Shown here: piece after piece, positions 53,003 to 62,762 of the stretch
Layout: every line of letters begins with the position of its first letter
How positions within the stretch are numbered: the first letter of the stretch is position 1
Assembly (NCBI RefSeq): GCF_000685075.1
Contig: NZ_BAYD01000040.1
Span: 21,421-85,420 of the forward strand
Length of the DNA: 64,000 bases
Source of the DNA: Paraburkholderia oxyphila NBRC 105797
Lineage (GTDB): Bacteria > Pseudomonadota > Gammaproteobacteria > Burkholderiales > Burkholderiaceae
Direction of reading: 5' to 3'
The notes under the pieces: generated by a model
Told to the model about the DNA's origin: nothing
Database searches by the model: none
The model's input: the letters and a program-made list of their open reading frames with translations, nothing else
Position numbers and translations under genes: made by a program

Positions 53003-54501
53003 CCATCGCATGGGGGCGACTCACAGACGAGCGGTCTCGCGTTTTGGCCGCGCCGCTGGTCTGCGCCATTGCCTTTCTTGGCGCATGTACGGTTGGCCCG
53101 GATTACGTCCCGCCCAAAGCAAGCCTGCCGGCCAGCTACAGCGAAGCAGCACAATCGACTTCGAATGCGCCGCCTGCGGCTTCAGCACTTGAAAGCACCT
53201 GGTGGATGAACTTTGGCGACCCCGTTCTGAACCATCTGATCGATGAAGCTCAGCAAACGGCCCCGGATCTCGCGGAGGCCGAAGCGCGAGTGCGCGAAGC
53301 GCGGGCATTGCGCGGCGTGGCCGGTGCTGCTGAATATCCCGAGGTCGAGGCGGGAGCCGCCTATGCGAGAACCCATGGCAGCGCGAACGTGCCAGTTGGC
53401 GTACCACCCGGTGGGCTCGGCCAGGGTATCGACGGCAATCTGTGGCAGGCTGGCTTCGACGCCACGTGGGAAATCGACGTGTTCGGCGGGACGCGTCGGC
53501 GCATCGAAGCCGCCAATGCGGCTTACGCGGCTTCCGTGGCCGAGCGCGGAGACGCCGTCCTCACCCTGGACGGCGAAATCGCCCGCGACTATGTCGCCCT
53601 TCGGGGCGCACAACGCCGGCTCGCGGTTGCTCAGGAAAACCTGTCAATCCAGCGTGACGCCTTCGCGCTCACGCGCTCCCAGTTTGACGCTGGACTAGCT
53701 TCGCGTCTGGACGTGCTGCGGGCACAGGCGCAAGTCGAAGCGACTGAAGCCGAAATTCCGACATTCGTGACCGACGCGCGAGCATCGATCTACCGGATTG
53801 GCGCACTCGTAGGTGTCCCGCCCGAATCGCTGCTGCCTGAGCTCGACCCACCCCAGCCCATTCCCACGCCGATTACGGACGTGCCCGTCGGTTTGCCGTC
53901 AGACCTGCTTCAGCGCCGCCCCGACATTCGCGCTGCGGAGCGGCGCCTCGCGGCGGCGAATGCGCGCATAGGCGAGGCGAAGGCCGACCTTTACCCTCAC
54001 TTCTACCTTACCGGCGCGGCGGGACTCGAAAGTCTCGACGCCTCGACCTTTCTCACCGCACCAAGCCGCTATCTCTCGATAGGCCCCGCCATCAGCTGGC
54101 TTGTCTTCGACGCGGGCAAGGTCCGATTCACGGTTCAGGCTCAGGAAGCCAGCACTGACGAAGCTGCGGCCCAATACCGGCGTGTCGTGCTTGGCGCTTT
54201 GCGGGACGTCGAGACGGCGCTGGTTGCGTATGGTCAGGCAAAGGTACGTCGCGAGAATCTGGCCGCCGAAACCTCGGCTGACCGCGACGCGGTGCAGATA
54301 GCAGAACGACTTTACGGCCAGGGCCTGGACGACTTTCTTCCGGTACTCGATGCGGAGCGGTCTCTTTACGTGGCAGAAGACAAACTCGCACAAACCGATC
54401 GTGACAGGGATATTGCACTGGTGGCGCTTTACAAGGCATTGGGTGGCGGTTGGCTCGACGCCACTGCTCCGGTCGCTTCGAGTTCCCCCGCGAAACCGTG
54501 A
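52981..54501 (+). CDS. Outer membrane efflux lipoprotein, NodT/OprM family
   Basis: 506 residues. A signal with lipobox FLGACTVGPDYVPP gives the lipidated cysteine near residue 36. Two outer membrane factor repeats follow, with LAEAEARVREARA and the family motif LPSDLLQRRPDIRAAERRLAAANARIGEAKADLYP. It is the TolC-like duct of the pump. The last 73 bases overlap the oppositely oriented regulator gene. Confidence 0.9.
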   Translation: MARLVELAIAWGRLTDERSRVLAAPLVCAIAFLGACTVGPDYVPPKASLPASYSEAAQSTSNAPPAASALESTWWMNFGDPVLNHLIDEAQQTAPDLAEAEARVREARALRGVAGAAEYPEVEAGAAYARTHGSANVPVGVPPGGLGQGIDGNLWQAGFDATWEIDVFGGTRRRIEAANAAYAASVAERGDAVLTLDGEIARDYVALRGAQRRLAVAQENLSIQRDAFALTRSQFDAGLASRLDVLRAQAQVEATEAEIPTFVTDARASIYRIGALVGVPPESLLPELDPPQPIPTPITDVPVGLPSDLLQRRPDIRAAERRLAAANARIGEAKADLYPHFYLTGAAGLESLDASTFLTAPSRYLSIGPAISWLVFDAGKVRFTVQAQEASTDEAAAQYRRVVLGALRDVETALVAYGQAKVRRENLAAETSADRDAVQIAERLYGQGLDDFLPVLDAERSLYVAEDKLAQTDRDRDIALVALYKALGGGWLDATAPVASSSPAKP

Positions 54502-57359
54502 TGGACCTCGGCCGGTGTGCACAGTTCGCTCAGGAGATCATAGAGATTACGGATGTCACGTGCTCTCGATCGCGGGTCGAAAATCGCAGCAAAAGGTTGA
54601 AGGTGGCTGCGAGCTTGAGCGCGCAGGCCCTGCCTGACAAGCAGCCGCGCGAGCGCCAGGGTGGCACGCAGCGCCCACATCGATGCCCGATGTTCACCAG
54701 CGATGCGAATGGCTGTCTCGAAGTGTCCTCGCGCGCGTGCCTCGTGCGAGACGGCCTCCTCGGTCGTTGCGCACCGTGTCGCCTCTTCGAACTCGACGAT
54801 ACCCATCACACGCCAGATTTCCGGCACGAACAGCTGCTCGCCATGACCATCGCACCAGGCGAGCGCATCGGCAAGCCGCCTTTTCGCGTCGGCGGCGCGC
54901 CCACAGCGCGCGAGAGAAGCTGCGCATTCGCCGACGAACAATGTCAGCACACGGCGAAAGCCGCGCGCAAGCAGCGCGTCGAGGGCCGCTTCGAATGACG
55001 GCAATGACCGGCTGCCGTCTCCGGCCAGCTCGTCGCGTTGAGCGCTCAGGCAATCGCAATACTTGCACCACATGTCCATGCGGTGAAGGGCCACCTGCGA
55101 ACGCAAAACGTCCAGATAGCGGTCCACTGAATGCAGATCGCCGGTCATCAAGGCGAGCGGCACAGCGACCGCCGCCAGCACATGGCTCAGGGAGGGTTCT
55201 AGTGTTTCGGTCCGCACGAGATTGACTGTCTGCTCGACCATCTTCATCGCGCGGTCGGGGTCGCCCTGGATCCAGGCGATACGCGCCAATGTCCCGTGAC
55301 TGAAGATGAGCGGATCCACGGACAAGCCGCCCCTCGGGACCTCATGCTGAAGGGCCTCCAGGTGCTGGATACCTTGCTCGAGATTCACGCGCGCCTGTTC
55401 ATGCATGCCGAAGCAGTGCAACGTGACCGCAACGAGCTGATCGCCGAGGATGCGCTGCCATTGCGTCCCGTGCTCGGTCGCAAACTGGCGGTAACGCATC
55501 GCATAGCCCATTGCGGTATTCATGTCGGCGAGCGAGATCATCGTATTCCAAAGACCCCAGATCGCCTTGGCCTGGTAGTCGAGATCTCCGGTCCGCGAGG
55601 CGAGTGCCAACACCCGCTGCCAGAGCTGTGCCGAGCTGCTGACGGGCCCTTTCGTGTTTGCCAATGTCGAGGCGAGCGTTGCACACAAATGCATCTCGCA
55701 CGCCGGGTCCACCGAGTCCGGGGGCAACGCGTCGATCGCATCGACAGCCCGGCCCGCTCGTGCGCAGCACTCGTCCACGAGGGAGCACTCGAGCAACGGC
55801 CCCACCAGCGCCCCTGCGAGAGCGACGCCAAGCCGACTATTGCCCACCGGCGAAAATGCCCAGTCGAAGCTATCGCGTGCATCGTCCAACGCGTGTCTGA
55901 GATCGATTTGTCTCGACGGCGCCCCGGCTTTACATCCGTCCAGCGGGCACTCCTCGAAGCTCTGCTGGATAAACCTCGCATGACGTTCGGCGGTACGCTG
56001 AACCTCGCCCTCGTCCTGCAATTTTTCCAGCGCATAGGCGCGGGTCGATTCGGACAGCCGGTAACGCGCGACGTCATCTTCAAACTCGACATTGAGCAAG
56101 GACTTTGCCGTCAGCTCACCGATGCCCGAGATGACCGCGGCCATGGTCATAACGTCATCCATGGCGACCGCGCATGCGGCTTCGAAGGTGAATCTGGCGG
56201 CGAATACGCCTAGCCGGCGGAACAGCTTGCGCGACGATGTATCAAGCAGCGCGTAGCTCCAGTCGAAGGTCGCCCTGAGCGTCTGATGTCGGGGTAATGC
56301 GTTACGCTTTCCCCCTGCAAGCAATTGCAGGCGATCGTCCAGGTGCGCGTAGACGCCCGCCACTCCTAGCGCTGCAGAACGCGCCGCTGCCAGTTCGATC
56401 GCAAGCGGAATGCCGTCGAGCCGTTGGCAGATCACGCCGACGAGCCGCACGTTCCGCTCGTCCGTCCCGACACCGCGCCCCAACGACTGCGCCCGCCGCA
56501 TGAAGAGCTGGACTGAGGGGCAGGTATTCAGGTACTCGAGAGGCGCGTCGTCAGACGCGACGGCGAGTGGCTCCACGCGGTAAATCGATTCGGAGGCAAT
56601 CCTGAGCGGTTCCCGGCTTGTCGCCAGTACGGTGACCGCTGGGTAATATGCGGCTAATGCATCAGCCAACTCGGCGACAGCTGCAACCACATGCTCCGCG
56701 TTGTCGAGTATCACAAGACACTTTTGCCGTGCGAGGCGCTGCGCCAAGGATACGGCACTCGCCGCGCCGTCGGCAAAGCGAACCCCGCACGCCTCGGCTG
56801 CCGCCGATACGACCTCTCCCGGTTCGCCCACCGGCGCCAGCTCTACGTACCGCACACCGTCCGCAAAACGATGTCCATACTCGCGTGCCGCGCGGATTGC
56901 GAGACTCGTCTTGCCGATGCCGCCTGCGCCAACGAGCGTCAGTACAGGTGACTCGCCTAGCAGCGCACCGATGTCCGCTACGTCTGTCTCACGCCCAATT
57001 AGTTCGCCCTGTGCCGGTATATTGTGGAGCTGGTCACGCGTTGCAGAGCCACTCGGTCCCACGCTCACGGGCTCTAACCCGACCAACTGGTAGCCGCGTC
57101 CGGGTATCGTGCGGATCATGCCGCGATCTTCACCCAGCGCCTTGCGTAGCACTGCGATCTGAACCTGCAGGTTGTTCTCTTCGACGACGGTATCGGGCCA
57201 GACGTGGCTAATAATCTCGTCCTTCAAGACGAGCGAGCCACTCGCATCGATCAAGAACTCCAGCACATCGAAGGCACGCGAACCGATGCGCAGCGGAAGG
57301 CCGTTTTCGGTTACCTCTCTCCGCTCGAGGTTAACCCGCAGTTTGCCGACCTGGACCAT
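54429..57359 (-). CDS. Large transcriptional regulator: winged helix, P-loop ATPase and TPR-like repeats
   Basis: About 976 residues. Residues 1-95 are an OmpR/CadC-type winged helix (LRVNLERREVTENGLPLRIGSRAFDVLEFLI ... NNLQVQIAVLRKALGEDRGMIRTIPGRGYQLVG). A STAND/NB-ARC-like ATPase follows with Walker A GAGGIGKTS near 144-151 and Walker B CLVILDNAEHV near 225; the remaining half is helical, TPR-like. The frame extends to GTG 57428, but ATG 57359 has GAGGG upstream. It faces the efflux operon tail to tail and overlaps its end by 73 bases; it may sense an inducer for the pump and hydrolase genes. Confidence 0.85.
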   Translation of the reverse strand: MVQVGKLRVNLERREVTENGLPLRIGSRAFDVLEFLIDASGSLVLKDEIISHVWPDTVVEENNLQVQIAVLRKALGEDRGMIRTIPGRGYQLVGLEPVSVGPSGSATRDQLHNIPAQGELIGRETDVADIGALLGESPVLTLVGAGGIGKTSLAIRAAREYGHRFADGVRYVELAPVGEPGEVVSAAAEACGVRFADGAASAVSLAQRLARQKCLVILDNAEHVVAAVAELADALAAYYPAVTVLATSREPLRIASESIYRVEPLAVASDDAPLEYLNTCPSVQLFMRRAQSLGRGVGTDERNVRLVGVICQRLDGIPLAIELAAARSAALGVAGVYAHLDDRLQLLAGGKRNALPRHQTLRATFDWSYALLDTSSRKLFRRLGVFAARFTFEAACAVAMDDVMTMAAVISGIGELTAKSLLNVEFEDDVARYRLSESTRAYALEKLQDEGEVQRTAERHARFIQQSFEECPLDGCKAGAPSRQIDLRHALDDARDSFDWAFSPVGNSRLGVALAGALVGPLLECSLVDECCARAGRAVDAIDALPPDSVDPACEMHLCATLASTLANTKGPVSSSAQLWQRVLALASRTGDLDYQAKAIWGLWNTMISLADMNTAMGYAMRYRQFATEHGTQWQRILGDQLVAVTLHCFGMHEQARVNLEQGIQHLEALQHEVPRGGLSVDPLIFSHGTLARIAWIQGDPDRAMKMVEQTVNLVRTETLEPSLSHVLAAVAVPLALMTGDLHSVDRYLDVLRSQVALHRMDMWCKYCDCLSAQRDELAGDGSRSLPSFEAALDALLARGFRRVLTLFVGECAASLARCGRAADAKRRLADALAWCDGHGEQLFVPEIWRVMGIVEFEEATRCATTEEAVSHEARARGHFETAIRIAGEHRASMWALRATLALARLLVRQGLRAQARSHLQPFAAIFDPRSRARDIRNLYDLLSELCTPAEVHHGFAGELEATGAVASSQPPPNAL

Positions 57360-57500
57360 CGACGATCTACCCTCGCGGTGTGCCACTATCTGGATGTTCT
57401 CATAGTAGCCCCTGCGCTTGTCCGACACTTGCCTGAACCGGAACGATGGCTTGCCTTAACTCGCACGGGCTGGATCGCGACCCGCACCGTCAATGGCGAT

Positions 57501-58505
57501 CTACTCGTCGCTGCCGTGCGGCACACTGCGCAAATCGTCCGACGAAAGCGTCGCACTTTTGCCAGCCGCACGATATTCACTGGGCGACAAAGCAAACTGC
57601 TCCCTGAAGCAACGGCTGAAATGTGCCGAGTCCACGAAGCCCCACGACAGCGCGACCTCGGTCACGCTTCGATGAGCGAGGCGAGGCGCGGCGAGGTCGC
57701 GTGCGCACCGTTCGAGGCGCAGCTCCCGCAGGTAGGTCCGGTACGGCGTTTCGGCATCGCTGAACAATCCGCTCAAATAGCGCGACGAAACGCCAAGTGC
57801 GGCCGCCACCCTATCGAGTGAAAGATCGGAGTCGGGCAGATTCTGCGCAATAAAGGTCTTCGCGTAATGCAGGATCGCGGCGCGCCGAGCCTGGCCGTCA
57901 GGTGTCGGCGTGCCGATATCGTGCTCCACCGCCATGGCGAGGAGGTCAAGCGCCTGCTCACCGATGCTACGCGCGTTCTCGCCATTGAGTTGCCCCGCCA
58001 TGGCGGCAACGCTGCGGATGAAATCCATCGCCAGTTTGGCGTAAGGATTGCTCGATTCGAGCTTGAGACCAGCCAATGCTTCGACGCGACTAAAGTGGGA
58101 GGGCAAACGATCCTTGGGCACATGAAACCAGACATAGCCGAAGTCGTTAGCGATGTCCTGCTCGTAGGGTCGCGCAGAATCGATAAACGATAATTCTCCA
58201 GGCCGCACACATCGCTCATAGCCAGCCTGCACGAAAGCAAGCTTGCCGCTTGTGGGTATGTAGATGCTTAACGGACAGGTGTCCGGATCGCCGATCTGAC
58301 GTGCCTCGCGCCGCACATTGAGATTCGTTACGCTGCTCGACCCTATCGGCATCCCGTCGATCGCGCTGCGCGCCGTTCGATAATGGAACGCCTCTTCATA
58401 GCTGGAGCGCACCGTCACCGGCAAGAACAAGTTCGACGCCTGATCACGCCACAGCGCGAAGCGGCGAGTGGCGGGCAATTCATCCGTGTCGAAGACGCTG
58501 AACAC
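57501..58505 (-). CDS. AraC family transcriptional regulator
   Basis: 334 residues. The N-terminal AraC-binding-2-type sensor (ATRRFALWRDQASNLFLPV) resembles FeaR/NphR-like proteins; the C-terminal double helix-turn-helix has SLDRVAAALGVSSRYLSGLF and VTEVALSWGFVDSAHFSRCFREQFALSPSEYR. The start is GTG 58505 with AAGGAG upstream. It lies 141 bases upstream of the large regulator on the same strand. The target may be the hydrolase-efflux set or the amidohydrolase set; sequence does not tell. Confidence 0.87.
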   Translation of the reverse strand: MFSVFDTDELPATRRFALWRDQASNLFLPVTVRSSYEEAFHYRTARSAIDGMPIGSSSVTNLNVRREARQIGDPDTCPLSIYIPTSGKLAFVQAGYERCVRPGELSFIDSARPYEQDIANDFGYVWFHVPKDRLPSHFSRVEALAGLKLESSNPYAKLAMDFIRSVAAMAGQLNGENARSIGEQALDLLAMAVEHDIGTPTPDGQARRAAILHYAKTFIAQNLPDSDLSLDRVAAALGVSSRYLSGLFSDAETPYRTYLRELRLERCARDLAAPRLAHRSVTEVALSWGFVDSAHFSRCFREQFALSPSEYRAAGKSATLSSDDLRSVPHGSDE

Positions 58506-58919
58506 CGTGGGCGCTCCTTGGAATCGGGGTAGCGAACCTTCTAAAAGGAATCCGGGCGAAAAATAACGGCGAAATGCCGTTCACCGCTGGTGTCCGCAGA
58601 CAATTCACCCGACAAATTGCTTGCTCACAGCACCGCCACGCGCGCTGTGTGCCACCCGCCCATTGTTGAACAAGCACGGGTCGCCGCCTCCGCATTTGCT
58701 TATTCGCTTTGCATCATGATAGTGCATACCGCAGACGTATGTACCGGCAATGGCCAGCCGTTGCGCCGCCAGCACCACCGGAGACGTAAGATTTGCCAGC
58801 CCCCTGTTTCGGTAGGCTTGTGATACCGAAATGCGAGCTAACACACAGCGGAGCAGTTCGGCGCTATCCTCTCCACTCTCCACGAGCGACCGCTGCGCGG
58901 CGTGGTTCCATTTCTCGCA
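58506..58919. other. Intergenic region upstream of the AraC gene
   Basis: About 410 bases between the exported VOC gene end and the AraC start. Short open frames only; no recognisable element. Confidence 0.4.
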
Positions 58920-59819
58920 TCATTGAGCGACAGCGTGAATCTCTGCGATATACCCTCCCGGGAACTGAACGATCGCGGCCTCGCGGCCGTCTGCCTTAAA
59001 TGGCTGCACCAGCACGGTAACACCCGCAGCCTGTGCCTTCTTTAGCGTTTCGCCAAGGTCACTCACCTCATATCCTGTCAACTCGCGCCCATAGGGCCAT
59101 GGCAGGTGACCATCGGTCACGAGTACGACCATCCTGCCAAAGCCCGATTCGATACGAACACGGCGGTATGTTTCGTCTGGCCGGCCAATCTCCACGCCGG
59201 GGGCACTCCGCTCGTCAGAAACAACCTTTCCATGTGAAAACGCGACGAAATCCCGTATGAGTGCATCGGCCCGCTCATGCGAAACATACACACGGTTTTC
59301 CGGCACGGTCTGCAATGGGTCGTAATGTGGCGCCTGCGTGTGCCAGTACAACTGCATATTCAGGCCGCCTGGCCACGAGATGATCACATCACGACCGATA
59401 GGGTCAGGAAATGTCTCGGCCATCACGTCCGCGCCATGCGCCGTGGCGGATTTGACCGCGGCGTCGATATCGTTCACGAGGTAGCCTGTTCTCTCTGCGC
59501 CGAACGGATAGGGCACCGGTGTCTTGAAGCCGAATACCGATATCGTTCCGACAGGCGTAAAGACGAGCTGCGACATGGTCTGACTCGGCGTCGGCGTGAC
59601 CTGGAAGACACCCTGTCGAGACTTGTGGCCTCCGAACGTCGCGACGAAGCTGTCCGTGAAGCGGTCAAAGTCGTCGGGCGATACGTAGACATGCGTCGTA
59701 TCGTACTGAGGTCCAACAGCGAAGGACGTCCCTGTCGCCGCCTTCGAATTCACTGGAGACAAAACGACGACGCCAACTACGACGAGCAGCGTTGCTATCC
59801 ATACGCGGAGATTAGGCAT
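58920..59819 (-). CDS. Exported VOC-superfamily (glyoxalase-like) protein
   Basis: About 299 residues. ATG 59819 with AGAGGA upstream begins MPNLRVWIATLLVVVGVVVLSPVNSKAA, a clear signal peptide. Two VOC modules follow: DTTHVYVSPDDFDRFTDSFVATFGG with DAAVKSATAHGADVM, and ENRVYVSHERADALIRDFVAFSHG with GGYIAEIHAVAQ. Glyoxalase-fold proteins are usually cytoplasmic, so export is unusual. It lies about 220 bases after the amidohydrolase stop on the same strand. Reaction unknown; binding of a hydrophobic compound is possible. Confidence 0.72.
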   Translation of the reverse strand: MPNLRVWIATLLVVVGVVVLSPVNSKAATGTSFAVGPQYDTTHVYVSPDDFDRFTDSFVATFGGHKSRQGVFQVTPTPSQTMSQLVFTPVGTISVFGFKTPVPYPFGAERTGYLVNDIDAAVKSATAHGADVMAETFPDPIGRDVIISWPGGLNMQLYWHTQAPHYDPLQTVPENRVYVSHERADALIRDFVAFSHGKVVSDERSAPGVEIGRPDETYRRVRIESGFGRMVVLVTDGHLPWPYGRELTGYEVSDLGETLKKAQAAGVTVLVQPFKADGREAAIVQFPGGYIAEIHAVAQ

Positions 59820-60039
59820 TTTTATCGTCCTCTTATCGGCGCTTGCGGTCTGCGAAATGTCATATCTATCCAGGCCGACGTCGCCTTCTTCTCGCATGTT
59901 CGCGGCGAATTCGGAGCGCAAAATCATCGGGAAAACACCTGGTCCCGAGACGACGAATGCGGGCTATCGCCGTTAGCGGCAGTAGCCCGCACTTAACCGC
60001 TCCACTTTCACATCGCAAGACGCGAGCGATTTATCAAGT

Positions 60040-61932
60040 TCAGACAGCCCAACAAGAGCAGCCGAGCGCTCCCCAGAAGCCCTTAAGGTCCGAGGTGGGT
60101 ACGCTGCGCGACCATGCTCGAGCATGCGCGTGGCCGTGCACACCGCACGCCTTCGCACAGCTACAGGCCAGTTCTGCCGCACGCTGAAGTGGCGCGCTTC
60201 CTGTGCGCTGTGTGGCTCCCCAGCCGCCATATCCACCCCACGCTCGCACAGGCGACCAATCGGGCATCGCGGGCGGAACTGGCGCGTCATGCGGCGCAAA
60301 TGGGCCAGCGCCGTATACAATCTTGCCGCCCACGATTGTCAGGAGTGAGGTGGTATCGACAATATCCCCCTCGGGGCACGTCATGTAATCACGGTCGGGT
60401 ACGATCAGATCCGCGAACTGTCCCGCCTCTATGCGCCCCTTCTTGCCCTCCTCATTTGAGAACCAGGTCACGTTCTCGGTCCACATGCGCAGCGCCGTTT
60501 CACGATCGAGACAGTTGCGCTGCGGATAGATCCGCAGTCCCGCGAGTGTCTTTCCGCTCACAAGCCAGGAGAGCGACACCCATGGGTTGTAAGAAGCCAC
60601 TCGTGTAGCATCCGTGCCCGCAGAGATCCGCAGGCCCCTTTCAATCATGTGCTTCACCGGCGGCGTTGCCTCTGCGGCCTCTGCGCCGTAGCGTTCGACG
60701 AAGTACTCCCCTTGGTAGGCCATGCGATGCTGCACAGCCACTCCGCCACCGAGCGCCGCGATGCGATCGATGGAGCGCTCCCCGATCGTTTCCGCGTGAT
60801 CAAAGAACCAATTCAGTCCCGCGAGGGGAATCTCCTTGTTCACACGTTCGAATACGTCCAGTGCGCGGCTAATCGTCTCGTCGTATGTTGCATGCAGGCG
60901 CCACGGCCAACGATTCTCCGCGAGGATGCGAACAACGCCCTCCAGGTCCCCTTCCATCTCTGGAGTCATATCCGGGCGCGCCTGCCGGAAGTCCTCGAAG
61001 TCGGCTGCGGAAAAGACCAGCATTTCACCAGCTCCGTTGTGGCGAAAATAGTCCGTGCCCTGCTTGTACTTCGACGTCTTCGTCCAGTTCAGAAAATCTT
61101 CCTTTTCTCCCTTGGGCTTTTGCGTGAAGAGGTTATAAGCCAGGCGGATAGTCAGCAGCCCTTCGTCCGAGAGCTTCTGGATCACCGCGTAATCGTCGGG
61201 GTAATTTTGGAATCCGCCCCCCGCGTCGATCGCGCCAGTCACGCCCAAGCGGTTCAATTCGCGCATGAAATGCCGCGTCGAATTCAGTTGATACTCGGGA
61301 GGCAGCTTGGGTCCCTTCGCAAGGGTCGCATAGAGAATTCCCGCATTCGGCTTTGCGAGTAGCAGGCCCGTCGGATTGCCAGCGCTGTCTCGCACGATTT
61401 CGCCGCCCGGGGGTTCCGGTGTGTCCTTCGTGTACCCCACTGCGCGCAGCGCCGCTCCGTTGAGGATTGCGCGGTCATAGAGATGAAGCAGGAACACGGG
61501 CGTATCGGGCGCGACGGCATTCAGTTCGTCGATGGTCGGCAGACGCTTCTCAGTGAACTGATGTTCCGTGAATCCGCCCACTACGCGTACCCATTGCGGT
61601 GGCGGAGTAATCGCTACCTGCGCACGGAGCATCTCCATCGCGGTGGCAAGCGAACGGACGCCATCCCACCGCAGCTCCATGTTGAAATTGAGGCCGCCAC
61701 GGATGATATGCAGGTGATTGTCAATGAGACCCGGAAGTACCCGCTGTCCCTGCAAGTCGATCACACGCGTTGCTGCGCCCGCTTGCTGCATGATTTCGCC
61801 CTCGCTACCGACTGCAGTGAAAACGCCATTGCGGATAGCCACAGCGGTCGCTTCGGGCTTCGTGCGGTCGAGTGTCGTGAACCGGCCGTTATGCAGGATC
61901 AGGTCGGGCGTATCGACGGACGGGCTGGTCAT
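60040..61932 (-). CDS. Metal-dependent amidohydrolase, YtcJ-like, with Cys/His-rich tail
   Basis: 630 residues. It starts DLILHNGRFTTLDRTKPEATAVAIRNG and has the metal motif LPGLIDNHLHIIRGG, an active-site region NWFFDHAETIGERS, and a final SAGTDATRVASYNPW, as in YtcJ/AepA-type amidohydrolases (formamide or amide hydrolysis). The last ~50 residues contain ACSCAKACGVHGHAHARAW and end LGCSCWAV, a metal-binding-like tail. Its ATG overlaps the XapX stop by four bases, so the two are coupled. Substrate unknown. Confidence 0.83.
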   Translation of the reverse strand: MTSPSVDTPDLILHNGRFTTLDRTKPEATAVAIRNGVFTAVGSEGEIMQQAGAATRVIDLQGQRVLPGLIDNHLHIIRGGLNFNMELRWDGVRSLATAMEMLRAQVAITPPPQWVRVVGGFTEHQFTEKRLPTIDELNAVAPDTPVFLLHLYDRAILNGAALRAVGYTKDTPEPPGGEIVRDSAGNPTGLLLAKPNAGILYATLAKGPKLPPEYQLNSTRHFMRELNRLGVTGAIDAGGGFQNYPDDYAVIQKLSDEGLLTIRLAYNLFTQKPKGEKEDFLNWTKTSKYKQGTDYFRHNGAGEMLVFSAADFEDFRQARPDMTPEMEGDLEGVVRILAENRWPWRLHATYDETISRALDVFERVNKEIPLAGLNWFFDHAETIGERSIDRIAALGGGVAVQHRMAYQGEYFVERYGAEAAEATPPVKHMIERGLRISAGTDATRVASYNPWVSLSWLVSGKTLAGLRIYPQRNCLDRETALRMWTENVTWFSNEEGKKGRIEAGQFADLIVPDRDYMTCPEGDIVDTTSLLTIVGGKIVYGAGPFAPHDAPVPPAMPDWSPVRAWGGYGGWGATQRTGSAPLQRAAELACSCAKACGVHGHAHARAWSRSVPTSDLKGFWGALGCSCWAV

Positions 61933-62225
61933 GATCTTTTCTCCGGCGTGTCAGTGGTGGCGACGCTCGTCGTGCGTCGGGTGAGTGGCGGGCCGCCAGG
62001 CAGGGAGCCGAACAGGTGCTGGTTGCACTTTGACTCTTGCCACGCAGTGTGAAAACCTGAACCAGAGAGCATCTGCTTCGCCACAGGAATGATCTGCTCA
62101 CCACCAAGGATGCCGAGCAGTCCGACGAGGGCGACTAGCGGCGGCGCAGGCGAGCGTACGTGCAGCAGGCTATAGACCATGCCGACCAGAAGACCGGCGG
62201 CGAGAGAAAGTATGTACGGTTTCAT
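61929..62225 (-). CDS. XapX domain membrane protein
   Basis: About 98 residues. MKPYILSLAAGLLVGMVYSLLHVRSPAPPLVALVGLLGILGGEQ is the XapX (DUF1427) domain with two membrane helices. A 45-residue hydrophilic tail follows. ATG 62225 has AGGAG nine bases upstream; GTG 62231 is in frame but too close to it. XapX genes often stand beside amidohydrolases, as here; the role may be transport or assembly, but this is not shown. Confidence 0.82.
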   Translation of the reverse strand: MKPYILSLAAGLLVGMVYSLLHVRSPAPPLVALVGLLGILGGEQIIPVAKQMLSGSGFHTAWQESKCNQHLFGSLPGGPPLTRRTTSVATTDTPEKRS

Positions 62226-62762
62226 CGGCACGATCTCCTGATGGCATACCGGCTATGCATTGAACGCGAAACGGCGCGAAGCCGCAGACAAGGCGCCAAG
62301 TTGAGTACAAAGCCGCGAACTAACACGCATCGCGGCAAAGTCGGCCCGTGCAAAAGGACTGGCCTCTAGGTTGACTTGGGGCCTGTATGCCTCGAACAAC
62401 CACGACCTGTGTGTGCCGACAGGGAAAAGATTAATCGCTTTGCCTGAGCGGTGACGTTTCGCTGCGCAAAGCTCTATGCGATGTGCGCACGTACCGAACG
62501 CCAGCACGTTATCTAACATAATCGCACGCGCGAACAGGCCGTCCCGACGCGGCGAACCATGTATCTCGGAGCAAGTGGGCTCCGCTCAGCTTGCCTAAGG
62601 ATTTTTCAGGTGTCGTTCAATAGAATGGCTTTGTGAACAACTGACTGGTTCGCTTGCCGTTGTGTCGACGAGCCGGCGGTCAAGGCAGTCTGCGGGCCTC
62701 GTACTACATGAGAACTGTTCAGGCGTGGAGTCGTGCTTTCACACCGATGATGGAGTCGGATA
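62226..62762. other. Divergent intergenic region between xapX and lrgA-like genes
   Basis: About 540 bases. It must hold the leftward amidohydrolase and rightward lrgAB promoters. An 88-codon reverse frame at 62253-62519 has no good start or domain. Confidence 0.45.

Noticed and set aside
62253..62519. 88-codon reverse frame between xapX and lrgA
   Set aside because: No ribosome site or domain; it lies in the expected divergent promoter region.
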